NCBI GenBank assembly: GCA_963705155.1
Contig: CAVPJC010000001.1
Location: 186,001 to 250,000 of the forward strand
Length of the DNA: 64,000 nucleotides
Reading direction: 5' to 3'
Origin: CAVPJC01 sp963705155
Lineage (GTDB): Bacteria; Chloroflexota; Anaerolineae; Anaerolineales; UBA4823
Shown here: positions 27,267 through 36,386 of the stretch, in pieces
Layout: the number at the start of each line of letters is the position of its first letter
Numbering within the stretch: the stretch's first letter is position 1
Program-made: the position numbers and the translations under genes
Notes under the pieces: model-generated
The model's input: the letters and a program-made list of their open reading frames with translations, nothing else
What the model was told of the DNA's origin: nothing
Database searches by the model: none

Positions 27267-28322
27267 ATGGCGCATTGCAACATGGCAGGCAGGTCATTCC
27301 CCCCGCCCATCCGTAAATTCAACATTGCTGCCGCCTGGCTGCTGTTTTGCTTGCTGGCGGTAGTCCTGTCTGGCTGCTCGCCTCTCTTGCCGCCGCCAGG
27401 GCCAACTCCGCTTCCCAGTGAATTCATCCCCACCGTAATCGCCCTGACCCTGCAAGCCGGCAGAACAGAGCCTCCCCCGGCTGCGGCTGCCGGTAGCAAT
27501 ACCCCTACACCGGCAATTGACACACCCATCCCGGCAACCGCCACGGCTGCCGGCCCCACGCCTGCGCCCCCCGAACCCACCCTTACGGCCACGCCGGGCG
27601 GAACCGTTACCCCCACCCGGAAGCCTTCGCCAACCCCCTCACCTACCCGCACGCCCGAAATTCCGTATGCCGAAATTGAATTCCGCAATCTGGGGCCGCT
27701 TTCCAGGGTAGTTTCTCCCATTTCGGTGCAAACTTACTTCAAGTCGGGAGGCAGCGGCAAACTTCGCATAGAGTTGTTGGGCGAAGACGGGCGCATGCTC
27801 TATCGCAACATCCGCCCGATCACCAGCGTTGCGCCAGGGGCCTGGGTGTTCCTGGTGCTGGATGTTGACTTTGAAATCTCTGCCGTGGCCGAATCGGGCC
27901 GTTTGCAGCTCAGTGTGGACGACGAATACGGGCGGGTCATTGCACTCAACACGGTGCCGTTGATCCTGCTTTCAATCGGCGAAGCCGATATCAATCCCCC
28001 GGTCGACGCTCAGGCGCCGTTGATCATCCAGCAGCCGGGAAGAAAAGCGCTTGTTCAGGGCGGCAAGGTCCTGGTAACCGGTTTGGTGCGGCCCGAGAGC
28101 GACCAGCCGCTGATGGTGCGGCTGCTCACCACGAAAGGCAGCGAAGTGGGCGCACGCTTGGCCAGCATCACCCCGGCCGACGGCGGTTACAGCACATTTG
28201 CGGTCGAAGTCCCTTATAATATAACCAATCCCACCAGCGTGCTCCTGGTGGTGACCATGGGAGCGGCTAACATCAACGATGTCATCCATCTCTCCAGCCG
28301 CGAGATTATGATTGGACCTTAG
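27267..28322 (+). CDS. Secreted lipoprotein with Thr/Pro-rich linker, unknown function
   Basis: 351 aa. A lipoprotein signal peptide with lipobox LSGC lies at about residues 20-38. It is followed by ~75 residues rich in Pro, Thr and Ala, then two beta-rich domains that could be Ig-like folds: one with YAEIEFRNLGPLSRVVSPI, another with IQQPGRKALVQGGKVLVTG. The second part resembles immunoglobulin-like spore germination (Gmad2-like) modules, but I am not certain. It is probably anchored on the outer face of the membrane. Confidence 0.75.
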   Translation: MAHCNMAGRSFPPPIRKFNIAAAWLLFCLLAVVLSGCSPLLPPPGPTPLPSEFIPTVIALTLQAGRTEPPPAAAAGSNTPTPAIDTPIPATATAAGPTPAPPEPTLTATPGGTVTPTRKPSPTPSPTRTPEIPYAEIEFRNLGPLSRVVSPISVQTYFKSGGSGKLRIELLGEDGRMLYRNIRPITSVAPGAWVFLVLDVDFEISAVAESGRLQLSVDDEYGRVIALNTVPLILLSIGEADINPPVDAQAPLIIQQPGRKALVQGGKVLVTGLVRPESDQPLMVRLLTTKGSEVGARLASITPADGGYSTFAVEVPYNITNPTSVLLVVTMGAANINDVIHLSSREIMIGP

Positions 28323-28462
28323 ACAGATGGCCCTCACTGAATCCGCAGGCCCAATGGTGAAAGCCCGCTGGAGTTTTGTGCACAGGCCACAATCCGCCAG
28401 GCGCCCTTCTCCTGGCTAATATTTTTATCCGCTGATCATTACAGGTAAAAGGAGAATTCCTC

Positions 28463-29811
28463 ATGGCCAACCGTCCCTTCACTTCCAAACGAGCCCCGAT
28501 TTATGCAGATGTGCCGGATGACAAATGGAACAACTGGCGCTGGCAGTTCAGCAACCGCATCAATACGGTGGATGAATTTGAAAAAATCATTCCCTTGACG
28601 GACAGCGAGCGCAAAGCGCTCTCTGCGCCAGGCCTGTTCCGGGTGGATATCACCCCTTATTTCATCTCCCTGATCGATCCCGATGATCCCAATGATCCGA
28701 TCCGCAAGCAGGTGATCCCCACCGACGCCGAAATGGTGCCCTTTACCTCCATGATGGAGGATTCCCTGGCTGAAGACCGCCATTCTCCGGTGCCGGGGTT
28801 GGTGCACCGCTACCCAGACCGGGTGTTGATGTTGGTGACCACCCAATGCGCCTCATACTGCCGGTACTGCACGCGTTCGCGCATCGTGGGCGATCCCTCG
28901 GCTACCTTCTCACGCGGCCGAATTTGAGATGCAGATCGAATATCTCAAACGCACTCCCCAGGTGCGGGATGTGCTTCTCTCAGGCGGCGACCCGCTGGTG
29001 CTGGCGCCAAAAATCCTGGAAGAGATTCTCAGCCGCCTGCGTGAAATCCCCCATATCGAGATCGTGCGCATTGGCTCGCGCGTGCCGGTGTTCCTGCCCA
29101 TGCGTATCACCGATGAACTGACGCGATATGCTGCAAAAGTACCACCCCTTGTGGATGAATATTCACGTCAACCATTCCAATGAGATCAGCAGCGAGCTGG
29201 CCCAGGCCTGCGACCGCTTGACCCGCGCCGGCATCCCGCTGGGCAACCAGTCCGTGCTGCTGGCGGGCGTGAACGACAATGTGCATATCCAGCGCCAGCT
29301 GGTCCAAGAGCTGGTGCGCATTCGCGTGCGGCCTTATTATCTGTACCAGTGCGACCTGGTGGAAGGCGCCGGGCATTTCCGCACCCCGGTGGCAAAGGGC
29401 ATTGAGATCATGGAAGGTCTGCGCGGCCATACCTCCGGTTATGCCGTGCCGCAGTACATCATCGATGCCCCGGGCGGCGGCGGTAAAATCCCGGTGATGC
29501 CCAACTACCTGATCAGCATGTCGGATCACAAAATTATCCTGCGCAATTATGAAGGCTACATCACCACCTACGAGGAGCCAACCGATTACCTGCCCAGCGA
29601 TGCAGCCAAATACAAAGGTGAAAAGCGCCTCGAACCCGGGCAGGCGGGCATTAACGGTTTGCTGGATGGCGAGCAGATGTTCATCAAACCCGAAGGCTTT
29701 GATGATCTGCATGATCGCGGCGGAATCCAGCACCGCTTGAAAGACGAGCGCAAATGGATCCGCTGGGAATTGGCCCGGGCGAAAAGAAAGATTGATCCTC
29801 ATTTCATATGA
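28463..29811 (+). CDS. KamA-family radical SAM aminomutase (two frame changes)
   Basis: The gene starts at ATG 28463 after AAAAGGAG. The first segment ends with the radical SAM cluster motif CASYCRYC. One extra base near 28913 and another near 29127 move the frame; the three pieces then join as ...[12 protein letters not shown]...[10 protein letters not shown]... and [23 protein letters not shown] binds SAM, and the C-terminal [16 protein letters not shown] part carries PLP-side features of the lysine 2,3-aminomutase group. Corrected length about 448 aa. Lysine as substrate is the default for the family, but glutamate and other aminomutases share it. Confidence 0.88.
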
Positions 29812-29830
29812 AATATTAATCCAGATTGCC

Positions 29831-29858
29831 TTGACATATCCGGGTCTTGATCTATAAT
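29831..29858 (+). promoter_or_regulatory. Strong sigma-70-type promoter before the cysteine cluster
   Basis: TTGACA at 29831-29836 and TATAAT at 29853-29858 are both perfect, 16 nt apart. It lies in the gap after kamA and should drive the genes from 30103 onward with a leader of about 240 nt. Confidence 0.8.
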
Positions 29859-30102
29859 TACTACTAAGTTTCTCATAATAATCCGGTATTGGAGCATTCT
29901 TGGTGATGAAAACTTGCATGTGTCTGGGGCGGGGTTCGTAACTACCGCCTCGCCACACCATAACCTGTAAACCTCATACGGTCAACAGATATCCGGCAGG
30001 TGGTTGCGACCCCGCATACGCAATGCGTTTCGCCTTGCAGCGAGTCCGCCACCTTTTTTGTTGCCTGTTGGCTGTATTTTTTTAAGATATTTAGGAGTAC
30101 GG
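29859..30102 (+). other. Long 5' leader of the cysM cluster, possible structured RNA
   Basis: About 240 nt separate the promoter from the ATG. It has GC-rich self-complementary segments (for example around 29927-29955), and an AGGTGG at about 29998 that can pair with CCACCT at about 30051 just before a run of six Ts. That is a terminator-like arrangement inside the leader, as in attenuators. It does not match any riboswitch class I could name. Confidence 0.4.
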
Positions 30103-31055
30103 ATGGCTATCCTGACCAGTTTACCTGGGACACAATTTCAAGCGGCGTTTTCCCGCCAGCGGGCTGGATGCCCAGGTGGGCAATACACCCCTGCTGCCGC
30201 TGCGCCGTGTGATCAAGAACGCCGCCTCAGCGTGCAGGTTTTTGCCAAAGCCGAATGGTTCAACCCTGGCGGTTCCATTAAAGACCGCCCGGCCCTCAAC
30301 ATTCTGCGCAACGCCATCGCCGAGGGGCACCTTACACCCGGCAAACGCCTGCTCGATTCCACCTCGGGGAACATGGGCATCGCCTATGCCACTTTCGGGG
30401 CGGCGCTGGGCATACCCGTCACCCTGGCGGTGCCCGCCAATGCCAGCCCGGAGCGATTCACCATCCTGCGCGCCCTGGGAGCCGAGCTGATCCTCACCGA
30501 CCCGCTGGAAGGCTCAGATGGCGCCCTGCGCGTCGCCCGACAGATGGCTGCCGAACAGCCCGAGCGTTATTTCTACGCCAACCAGTATGATAACCCTGCC
30601 AACTGGCAGGCGCATTACCTGTCCACAGGCCCGGAAATTGTGCAGCAAACCGGCGGGCGCATCACCCATTTCATCGCCGGGCTGGGCACCTCGGGCACGC
30701 TCACCGGCGTGGCGCGCTACCTGCGCCAGTACAACCCCGACGTACAAATCATCGCCCTGCAGCCCGATTCCCCTTTCCATGGGCTGGAAGGGCTGAAGCA
30801 CATGCCCAGCGCCATCCAGCCGGGCATCTACGATCCCAGCCCTGGCAGACCGTGTCCTGGAAATGCCCACAGAGAGAGCCCACGCCATGGTGCGCCAGTC
30901 TGGCGCGTGAGGAAGGTCTGTTTGTGGGCATTTCTTCTGGCGCAGCCGCAGCCGCCGCGGTTCAAATAGCTGGCGGGCTTTCTCAGGGTGTCGTGGTCAC
31001 CGTGTTCCCGGATGCCGGTTATAAATACCTCAGCGACAAGGCGCTGTGGGAATAA
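30103..31055 (+). CDS. cysM: CysM-like cysteine synthase (several frame changes)
   Basis: The ATG at 30103 has AGGAG upstream. Reading the family protein requires about four single-base frame corrections: two in 30130-30220, one near 30842 and one near 30900. The joined protein (about 316 aa) has GLDAQVGNTPLLPLRR at the N-terminus, the PLP lysine in GGSIKDRPALN, STSGNMGIAYA, and the phosphate loop GLGTSGTLTGVARYL. The end is LFVGISSGAAAAAA ... VFPDAGYKYLSDKALW. The neighbours (M67 peptidase, CysO-like carrier, MoeZ) point to a CysM that uses a protein thiocarboxylate rather than free sulfide. Confidence 0.85.
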
Positions 31056-31076
31056 GACAGAGACATAGATGCGACA

Positions 31077-31512
31077 ATGATGCTTAACTTATTAGAACCA
31101 CATCCTGACGCAAATCCATGCTCACGGCGAAGCCGCCTATCCCGATGAAGGCGCCGGATTCCTGCTCGGACAGATCCATGGCGATGAACGCCTGGTGCGG
31201 GCCATCCTGCCGGTCCACAATGCCCGGGAAGATGCTGCCCGGCATAACCGCTACCTGCTCACCGCAGGCGATTACCTGCGCGGCGAGCAGGAGGCCGCCC
31301 GCCTGGGGCTGGATTTGTTGGGAGTATTCCATTCCCACCCCGACCATCCCAACCGCCCGTCGGAGTTTGACCGTGAATGGGCCATGCCCTGGTTTTCCTA
31401 CGTTATCACCAGCGTAGATTCAGGCCGCGCCGTCGCTTGCCGCTCGTGGCGGCTGCTCGAAGACCGGTCGTCGTTCACCGAAGAAACCATCCAGGTGACC
31501 AGCGCGGCATAA
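31077..31512 (+). CDS. M67-family JAMM metallopeptidase, Mec-like (one frame change)
   Basis: Starts at ATG 31077. One extra base near 31098 joins the first seven codons to the main frame, which begins HILTQIHAHGEAAYPDEG. Corrected length about 144 aa. The JAMM zinc motif is complete: Glu in DEGAGFLLG, then FHSHPDHPNRPSEFD with HxHP and SxxD. Such single-domain enzymes (mycobacterial Mec) cut the new cysteine from the end of the CysO carrier. Neighbours match that role. Confidence 0.85.
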
Positions 31513-31567
31513 GGCACGGCCTTCGCGCTGGGCACACATCCATTTTCTCAACCCAAAGGAGTAACGA

Positions 31568-31858
31568 ATGTCACTGTACTTTGTTCGCCACCAGCACAAC
31601 GCTGATACCTGCCCGGCTAAAAACCCGGAGATGGGCGCCATGCTGCTCACCCACCTCAGCCCCATGAATGCCCGCAAGTTTGGCGTGCACATCCAGGGCG
31701 ATGCCGTCCTGGACGGCATGCACACCCTGGTGCTGATCGCCGAAGCGGAGGATAAGAGCAAGGTGGAAAACTTTATGCAGCCCTTTTCCATGGCTGGCCC
31801 GGTGGAAATCACCCCCGCTTCATCCTGCGAAGTGGTGGTTGAGCGCGCCGGATGCTGA
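31568..31858 (+). CDS. Small DUF3303-like protein in the cysteine cluster
   Basis: 96 aa, soluble, with no signal peptide. It starts SLYFVRHQHNADTCPAKNPEMG and contains a predicted ferredoxin-like alpha-beta pattern with a conserved Cys near residue 15, a Cys-Glu pair at residues ~86-87 and a terminal Cys. Its N-terminal Phe-Val-Arg-His strand resembles DUF3303, a weak assignment. It lies between the M67 peptidase and the sulfur carrier gene, so a role in sulfur or cysteine handling is possible but unproved. Confidence 0.65.
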   Translation: MSLYFVRHQHNADTCPAKNPEMGAMLLTHLSPMNARKFGVHIQGDAVLDGMHTLVLIAEAEDKSKVENFMQPFSMAGPVEITPASSCEVVVERAGC

Positions 31859-31952
31859 TTAACCAAACCAGTGAGGCTCGACCAGCGATTCACCTGGAAA
31901 CTGCAGGGCTCTATGGTCGAGTCTCGAATATAATCATTACGAGAAAGAAGTC

Positions 31953-32225
31953 ATGTCTACCATCCGAATTCCAACCCCCCTCCGTTCTTATACCAGCGGC
32001 CAGAGCGAGGTGCCTGTCAGCGGCGGCACCGTTGCAGATGCCATGCAAGACCTGGTGAGCCAGTTCCCCACTCTGCGCCCGCACCTGTTCAACGGCGAAG
32101 CCCAGCTCAGGCCTTTCGTCAACCTGTTTATCAACGAAGAAAACATCAAAGACCTGCAGGGCCTGGAAACACCGCTGACCGAAAATGACCGCCTGATGTT
32201 GATCCCATCCATCGCTGGTGGATGA
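31953..32225 (+). CDS. CysO/MoaD/ThiS-type sulfur carrier protein
   Basis: 90 aa with a ubiquitin-like fold: IRIPTPLRSYTSG at the start, the GGTVADAMQDL loop, VNLFINEENIKDLQGLE and the family end. The C-terminus is SIAGG, the diglycine that is adenylated and then turned into a thiocarboxylate. In context it should be the sulfur donor for CysM, charged by the MoeZ-like protein encoded next. Confidence 0.92.
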   Translation: MSTIRIPTPLRSYTSGQSEVPVSGGTVADAMQDLVSQFPTLRPHLFNGEAQLRPFVNLFINEENIKDLQGLETPLTENDRLMLIPSIAGG

Positions 32226-32301
32226 GAACTGCGGTGCAATTCGCTGCCGGGGATCCAACCAACCTCGACCAACGAATGATCTACGAATTTCTTGAGGAAT
32301 T

Positions 32302-33458
32302 ATGTACCCTTCTTTGAACCATGAAGAAATCCTGCGTTATTCACGCCACCTGCTGATCCCTGAGGTGGGCCTGGAAGGGCAGCGCAAGCTCAAAGCCGCC
32401 TCCGTCCTGGTGATCGGCACCGGTGGGCTGGGCTCGCCGGTGGCGCTGTACCTGGCCGCGGCAGGCGTGGGGCGCATCGGGCTGGTGGATTACGATGTGG
32501 TGGATTTTTCCAACCTGCAGCGCCAGGTGATCCACGGCACTTCCACCATCGACCAGCTCAAAGTCGATTCGGCCCGTGACCGCATGCTCGACCTGAACCC
32601 CGACATCGAAGTGGAGGTCTACAACGAGCCGTTCACCTCAGCCAACGCCATGCGCATCGCCGCCGATTACGATATCCTGATCGACGGCACCGATAACTTC
32701 CCCACCCGCTACCTGACCAACGATGTGTGCGTTTTTCTGGGCAAGCCCAACGTCTATGGCTCCATCTACCGCTTCGATGGTCAGGTGAGCGTTTTCCATG
32801 CCCAAAGAAGGTCCCGTGCTACCGCTGCCTGTTCCCCGAACCACCCCCGCCCGGGCTGGTGCCCTCTTGCGCCGAAGGCGGCGTGTTGGGCGTGCTGCCC
32901 GGCACGATTGGCACCTTGCAGGCCACCGAGGCGCTCAAGCTCATCCTGGGGATTGGCGAGCCGCTGATCGGCAAGCTGATGCTCTATAACGCCCTGGATA
33001 TGTCTTTCGACTTCGTCAAGCTGCGCAAGAACCCAAAGTGCAAGGTGTGCGGAGAAAATCCCGAGATCACCGAGCCGATCGATTATGAAGCCTTCTGCGG
33101 GGTGCCCGGTCACGATCATGATGATGGCTCGGCTGGCGCAGGATGGGATATCACCGCCCCTGAGCTGAAGGCTCGCATGCAGCAGGGTAACCATCTGCGC
33201 CTGATCGATGTGCGCGAGCCGCATGAGCTGGAGATTTCCCATATCGAAGGCGCCCAGTTAATCCCATTGGGTCAGCTGGCTGCCCGCCTCTCAGAGCTGG
33301 ACAGCGCTGAAGAGATAGTTCTGTTCTGCAAGGCTGGCCCGCGTTCGACCCGCGCTCTGGAGCTGCTCGTCTCGGCTGGCTTCCGCAAAATCAAAAATCT
33401 CAAAGGCGGCATCAACGCCTGGGCGCGCGAAGTGGACCCCTCGCTTCCGATCTATTAG
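32302..33458 (+). CDS. MoeZ-like ThiF/MoeB adenylyltransferase with rhodanese domain (two frame changes)
   Basis: Starts at ATG 32302 with GAGGA upstream. The E1-like N-terminal domain has the nucleotide motif VIGTGGLGSPVALYLAAAGVG and the metal-binding CYRC and CKVC pairs. Two extra C's in 32801-32818 shift the frame by two bases; dropping them gives FHAKEGPCYRCLFPE. The C-terminal rhodanese domain (residues ~285-384) has the active Cys in FCKAGPRSTRALEL. Corrected length about 384 aa. It should adenylate the carrier diglycine and pass sulfur to it through the rhodanese Cys. Confidence 0.9.
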
Positions 33459-33486
33459 GCAGGCTGAAATCTGGCAAAGAAAAAAA

Positions 33487-34365
33487 ATGGCAAACAGTAA
33501 TTCACGTCCCACCCCAACCATCCTTTCAGTCCTGGCCCACCCTGATGACGAGTTCTTCGGCATGGGCGGCACCCTGGCGTTGTATGCTCGCCGCGGCGCG
33601 GCCGTACACCTGGTGTGCGGCACACGTGGCGAAGCCGGCGGCGTTGACCCGAAATATCTGGAAGGATTTAGCTCGATAGCCGAGCGGCGTGAGAATGAGC
33701 TGCGCTGCGCGGCCGGCAATCTGGGCCTGGCCGGGGTTTATTTTCTGGATTACCGCGATTCCGGCATGCCAGGCGCCTCCGATAACGCGCATCCGCAAGC
33801 CCTGATCAATGCGCCTCAGGAAGAATTGGCCGGTATCATTGCAGGCTACATCCGCCGGTTGCAGCCGCAGGTAGTGCTGACCTTTGACCCGATCGGCGGT
33901 TATAAACACCCCGATCACATCGCCATCCACAAGGCCACCGTGCAGGCTTTTGCTTTAGCCGCCGACCCGGCCTTTGTCACCGGCGATGCGCCCTACCAGG
34001 CGGCAAAATTGTATTACCACATCATACCCAAGGGGTTGTTGCGCTTCGGGGTGCGTTTGATGCGCCTGTTCGGCAAAGACCCGCACCACTTTGGCCGCAA
34101 CGGCGATATTGATCTGGCCGAACTGGTTGAAGAGGGAAACTTTCCGGTCCACGCAAAAATCAATTACGGCGCGGTATCAAGTGTGAAAGACGCCGCCTCG
34201 CTGTGCCATGCCAGCCAGTTGGATGGCGCCGGCCTGCGCCGCGGCCCCATGCGCTGGGTGCAGGTGCTCTTCGGGCAGCACGATTATTTTATGCGCGCCT
34301 ACCCTCTGCCCGAAACTGGCGAACAGGAGAATGATCTTCTCACCGGCCTGAACGCGGCCGCCTGA
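33487..34365 (+). CDS. PIG-L family deacetylase (LmbE/MshB-like)
   Basis: 292 aa. It has the zinc motif AHPDDEFFGMGG near residue 17 and the second ligand region HPDHIAIHKAT near 140. The family removes N-acetyl groups from GlcNAc-type sugars, including the step before cysteine is attached in mycothiol and bacillithiol synthesis. It starts 28 bp after the moeZ-like gene, which makes a thiol-related role attractive, but the PIG-L family is broad. Confidence 0.85.
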   Translation: MANSNSRPTPTILSVLAHPDDEFFGMGGTLALYARRGAAVHLVCGTRGEAGGVDPKYLEGFSSIAERRENELRCAAGNLGLAGVYFLDYRDSGMPGASDNAHPQALINAPQEELAGIIAGYIRRLQPQVVLTFDPIGGYKHPDHIAIHKATVQAFALAADPAFVTGDAPYQAAKLYYHIIPKGLLRFGVRLMRLFGKDPHHFGRNGDIDLAELVEEGNFPVHAKINYGAVSSVKDAASLCHASQLDGAGLRRGPMRWVQVLFGQHDYFMRAYPLPETGEQENDLLTGLNAAA

Positions 34366-34370
34366 ATGGC

Positions 34371-35727
34371 TTACCGCCGCCCCCGGCGCAGCCAGTAAAC
34401 CAGCAGCCCCACCAAAACAACAGCAAGCAGGAGTATTCCACCCACCGCCAGCGCTGCGGGAGCGCCTGCGGGTGGAAGCGCCGCGGCAGTCGGGGTTTGC
34501 CGGGTTGGAGCAGCCTGTGCCAGAGTTGCTTGCGCCGGAGTTGCTTGCACGGCCAGAAGCGTGGGTGTGAGCGCCGCTGCAAGGGTGACGGTCACCGGTG
34601 TAAATGTGGGCTCCGCAGCGGTCGTGGGCGCCAGGTGAGTGCTTACGGGCAATTCGGGCGTTGGAGACGGCGCTAGCGCCCGTGATGCATCCTCCAGGAA
34701 CCAGGTTGTGGCAGTGGTATCGCTCATAAAAAACTGCATGAGCATCTCCACCACCTTGGCCACCCCGCTGTCTGAAGGGTGAGTGCAATCGACGACCATG
34801 TCATCAGCCGCCCACACCATGCCATCTGCCCGCGGGTTCATTCCATCCACCCACAGGTAAGGTCCCCAGGCCAGGTAGGGCGCTCTCACCTCACCCCGCC
34901 TCGCGTCGAAATTGAGCTGCGGGTCGCCCTGGATCTGTTTCTCGATCAACCATTTGACTGCAAAACCGGTCTCGAAAGCCTGAGGTTCCGGACTGATGCC
35001 GCGCCAGGTGGTGTAGGAGCGCGTCCGGCTGGAGAAATAAGCGATCTGGAGGTTGGGATAGCGCGATTTCAGATTATGGGCGATGGTTTCCAGGTCGCTT
35101 TGCAGGCCTTCCGTATGAATTGGGAAGTCGCCCCCGCCCAGCCCGCGTTTGCTTGACCCAGGCTGCCTGCACCTGTAACGGGGTCACGCCCGCCTGTTTC
35201 AGGCGCAGGTCTGCCAGTACCCAGGTGGGCGCGTTGGCGTCCACCCACTGGGGCGCTACCTGGCCGTTTTGCGCCCCGTTGACCAGCACCATATGCGGGT
35301 TAATCCCCGGCTCCTGCCCAGCGGTCTGGATAAACTGCTCAAATTCCATGCGCGCGTTAGACATACCCACAGACAGCAGCACAATTTTCCCATTAACGGG
35401 GTCGGGGTTTCCATTTTGATTTAATGGTTGAATGCGCGCAGCCGCGGCCAGCCCGGCAGCTTCATGAGCGGCCGGGCGCTGGTTGCTTCCGCCGGGATAC
35501 AACCCGCCCATGAAGTCCGTTTGCTGTCCATCCATGCGAACATAAGGGGTGTTACCCAGCTCGGTCAGCGGCAGGCTGACCGGCTCGAATGGCAGTGTAC
35601 ACAGACGACCTTCCTGGGCACGCACAGAATCAGGCCGGCGCCAGCCCCAAATCCCGGCCAGCAGCAGGCCAAACAGCGCCAGACGCAGCAACCAGCTTAC
35701 CCATGGATTTTCTTTTGAGCTGTGCAT
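34371..35727 (-). CDS. Secreted SGNH-like hydrolase with C-terminal membrane anchor (one frame change)
   Basis: 451 aa after correction. A signal peptide or anchor (residues ~10-28) precedes a domain that begins CTLPFEPVSLPL. It has LYPGGSNQRP, LLSVGMSNARMEF (block I-like Gly-Ser-Asn) and CTHPSDSGVAKV (the D..H-type block V). One extra G in a G5 run near 35135 changes the frame; the junction reads AGRG then DFPIHTEGLQSDL. A Thr/Pro/Ala-rich linker and a last membrane helix follow. It is a clear paralogue of the protein at 39931. Activity is likely esterase or lipase-type. Confidence 0.75.
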
Positions 35728-35859
35728 GTCTGGATCGTAACCTTAATTGCGGCCTACACGCGGGACTGTTCAAAAATCCCTGATTGGCGCTGTTCCGATC
35801 TAAAAAGGTGATTAATGACACATGACAAACCCGGGCAAATCGGCGAAAATTAGTGCAGC

Positions 35860-36309
35860 ATGCCTGCCAGACCGTTCCGCCCTCCGCCCGCCAACTTGAT
35901 CCAGACCCTGTATAACCTTGGCCTGGGCCCCGTGGTGGGCCGGTTGATCCTGTTGTTAACCACCACCGGGCGCAAATCTGGCCTGCCGCACACAACGCCT
36001 CTGCAGTACGAACAGGTGGGTGGCGTTATTTACATCGCCTCGGCGCGGGGTGTTAGGGCCGACTGGTTCCGCAACCTGCTCGCCAACCCCCATGCCATTG
36101 TACGCCTGAAATCCCGCCGCTTCGCCGTCTGTGCTGAAACGATCACCGATCCAAAACGCATTGCCGATTTTCTGGAGCTGCGCCTGGAGCGCCACCCCCG
36201 CATGGTGGGCGCTATCCTCAAATCCGAAGGGCTTCCAGCTCGACCCTCCCGGGCTGAGCTGGAAGATTATGCTCGCAGCCTGGCAATGGTGATCCTGAAA
36301 CCGGAATAG
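35860..36309 (+). CDS. Nitroreductase/quinone reductase of the F420-dependent (Ddn) family
   Basis: 149 aa, with the family motif TTTGRKSGLPHTTPLQY near residue 35 and a following strand GVIYIASARGVRADWFRN. It fits the F420H2-dependent quinone/nitro reductase family (pfam04075 type). It has no membrane segment. The start has no clear ribosome site, and a GAAAAT box about 10 nt upstream suggests a leaderless transcript. Confidence 0.85.
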   Translation: MPARPFRPPPANLIQTLYNLGLGPVVGRLILLLTTTGRKSGLPHTTPLQYEQVGGVIYIASARGVRADWFRNLLANPHAIVRLKSRRFAVCAETITDPKRIADFLELRLERHPRMVGAILKSEGLPARPSRAELEDYARSLAMVILKPE

Positions 36310-36386
36310 CTCCGCTCAGTCTCTTTTCCGTAGAGCCTGGATACCCACTCCCGCATGTCTGGGGACCCTGCCGGGCTGCTGGCCGT

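Noticed and set aside
29859..30102. Possible T-box leader before the cysM cluster
   Set aside because: There is an AGGTGG-type string and a following terminator-like hairpin, but the specifier stem, AGAGA loop and full T-box core are absent. I therefore only report a leader of unknown class.
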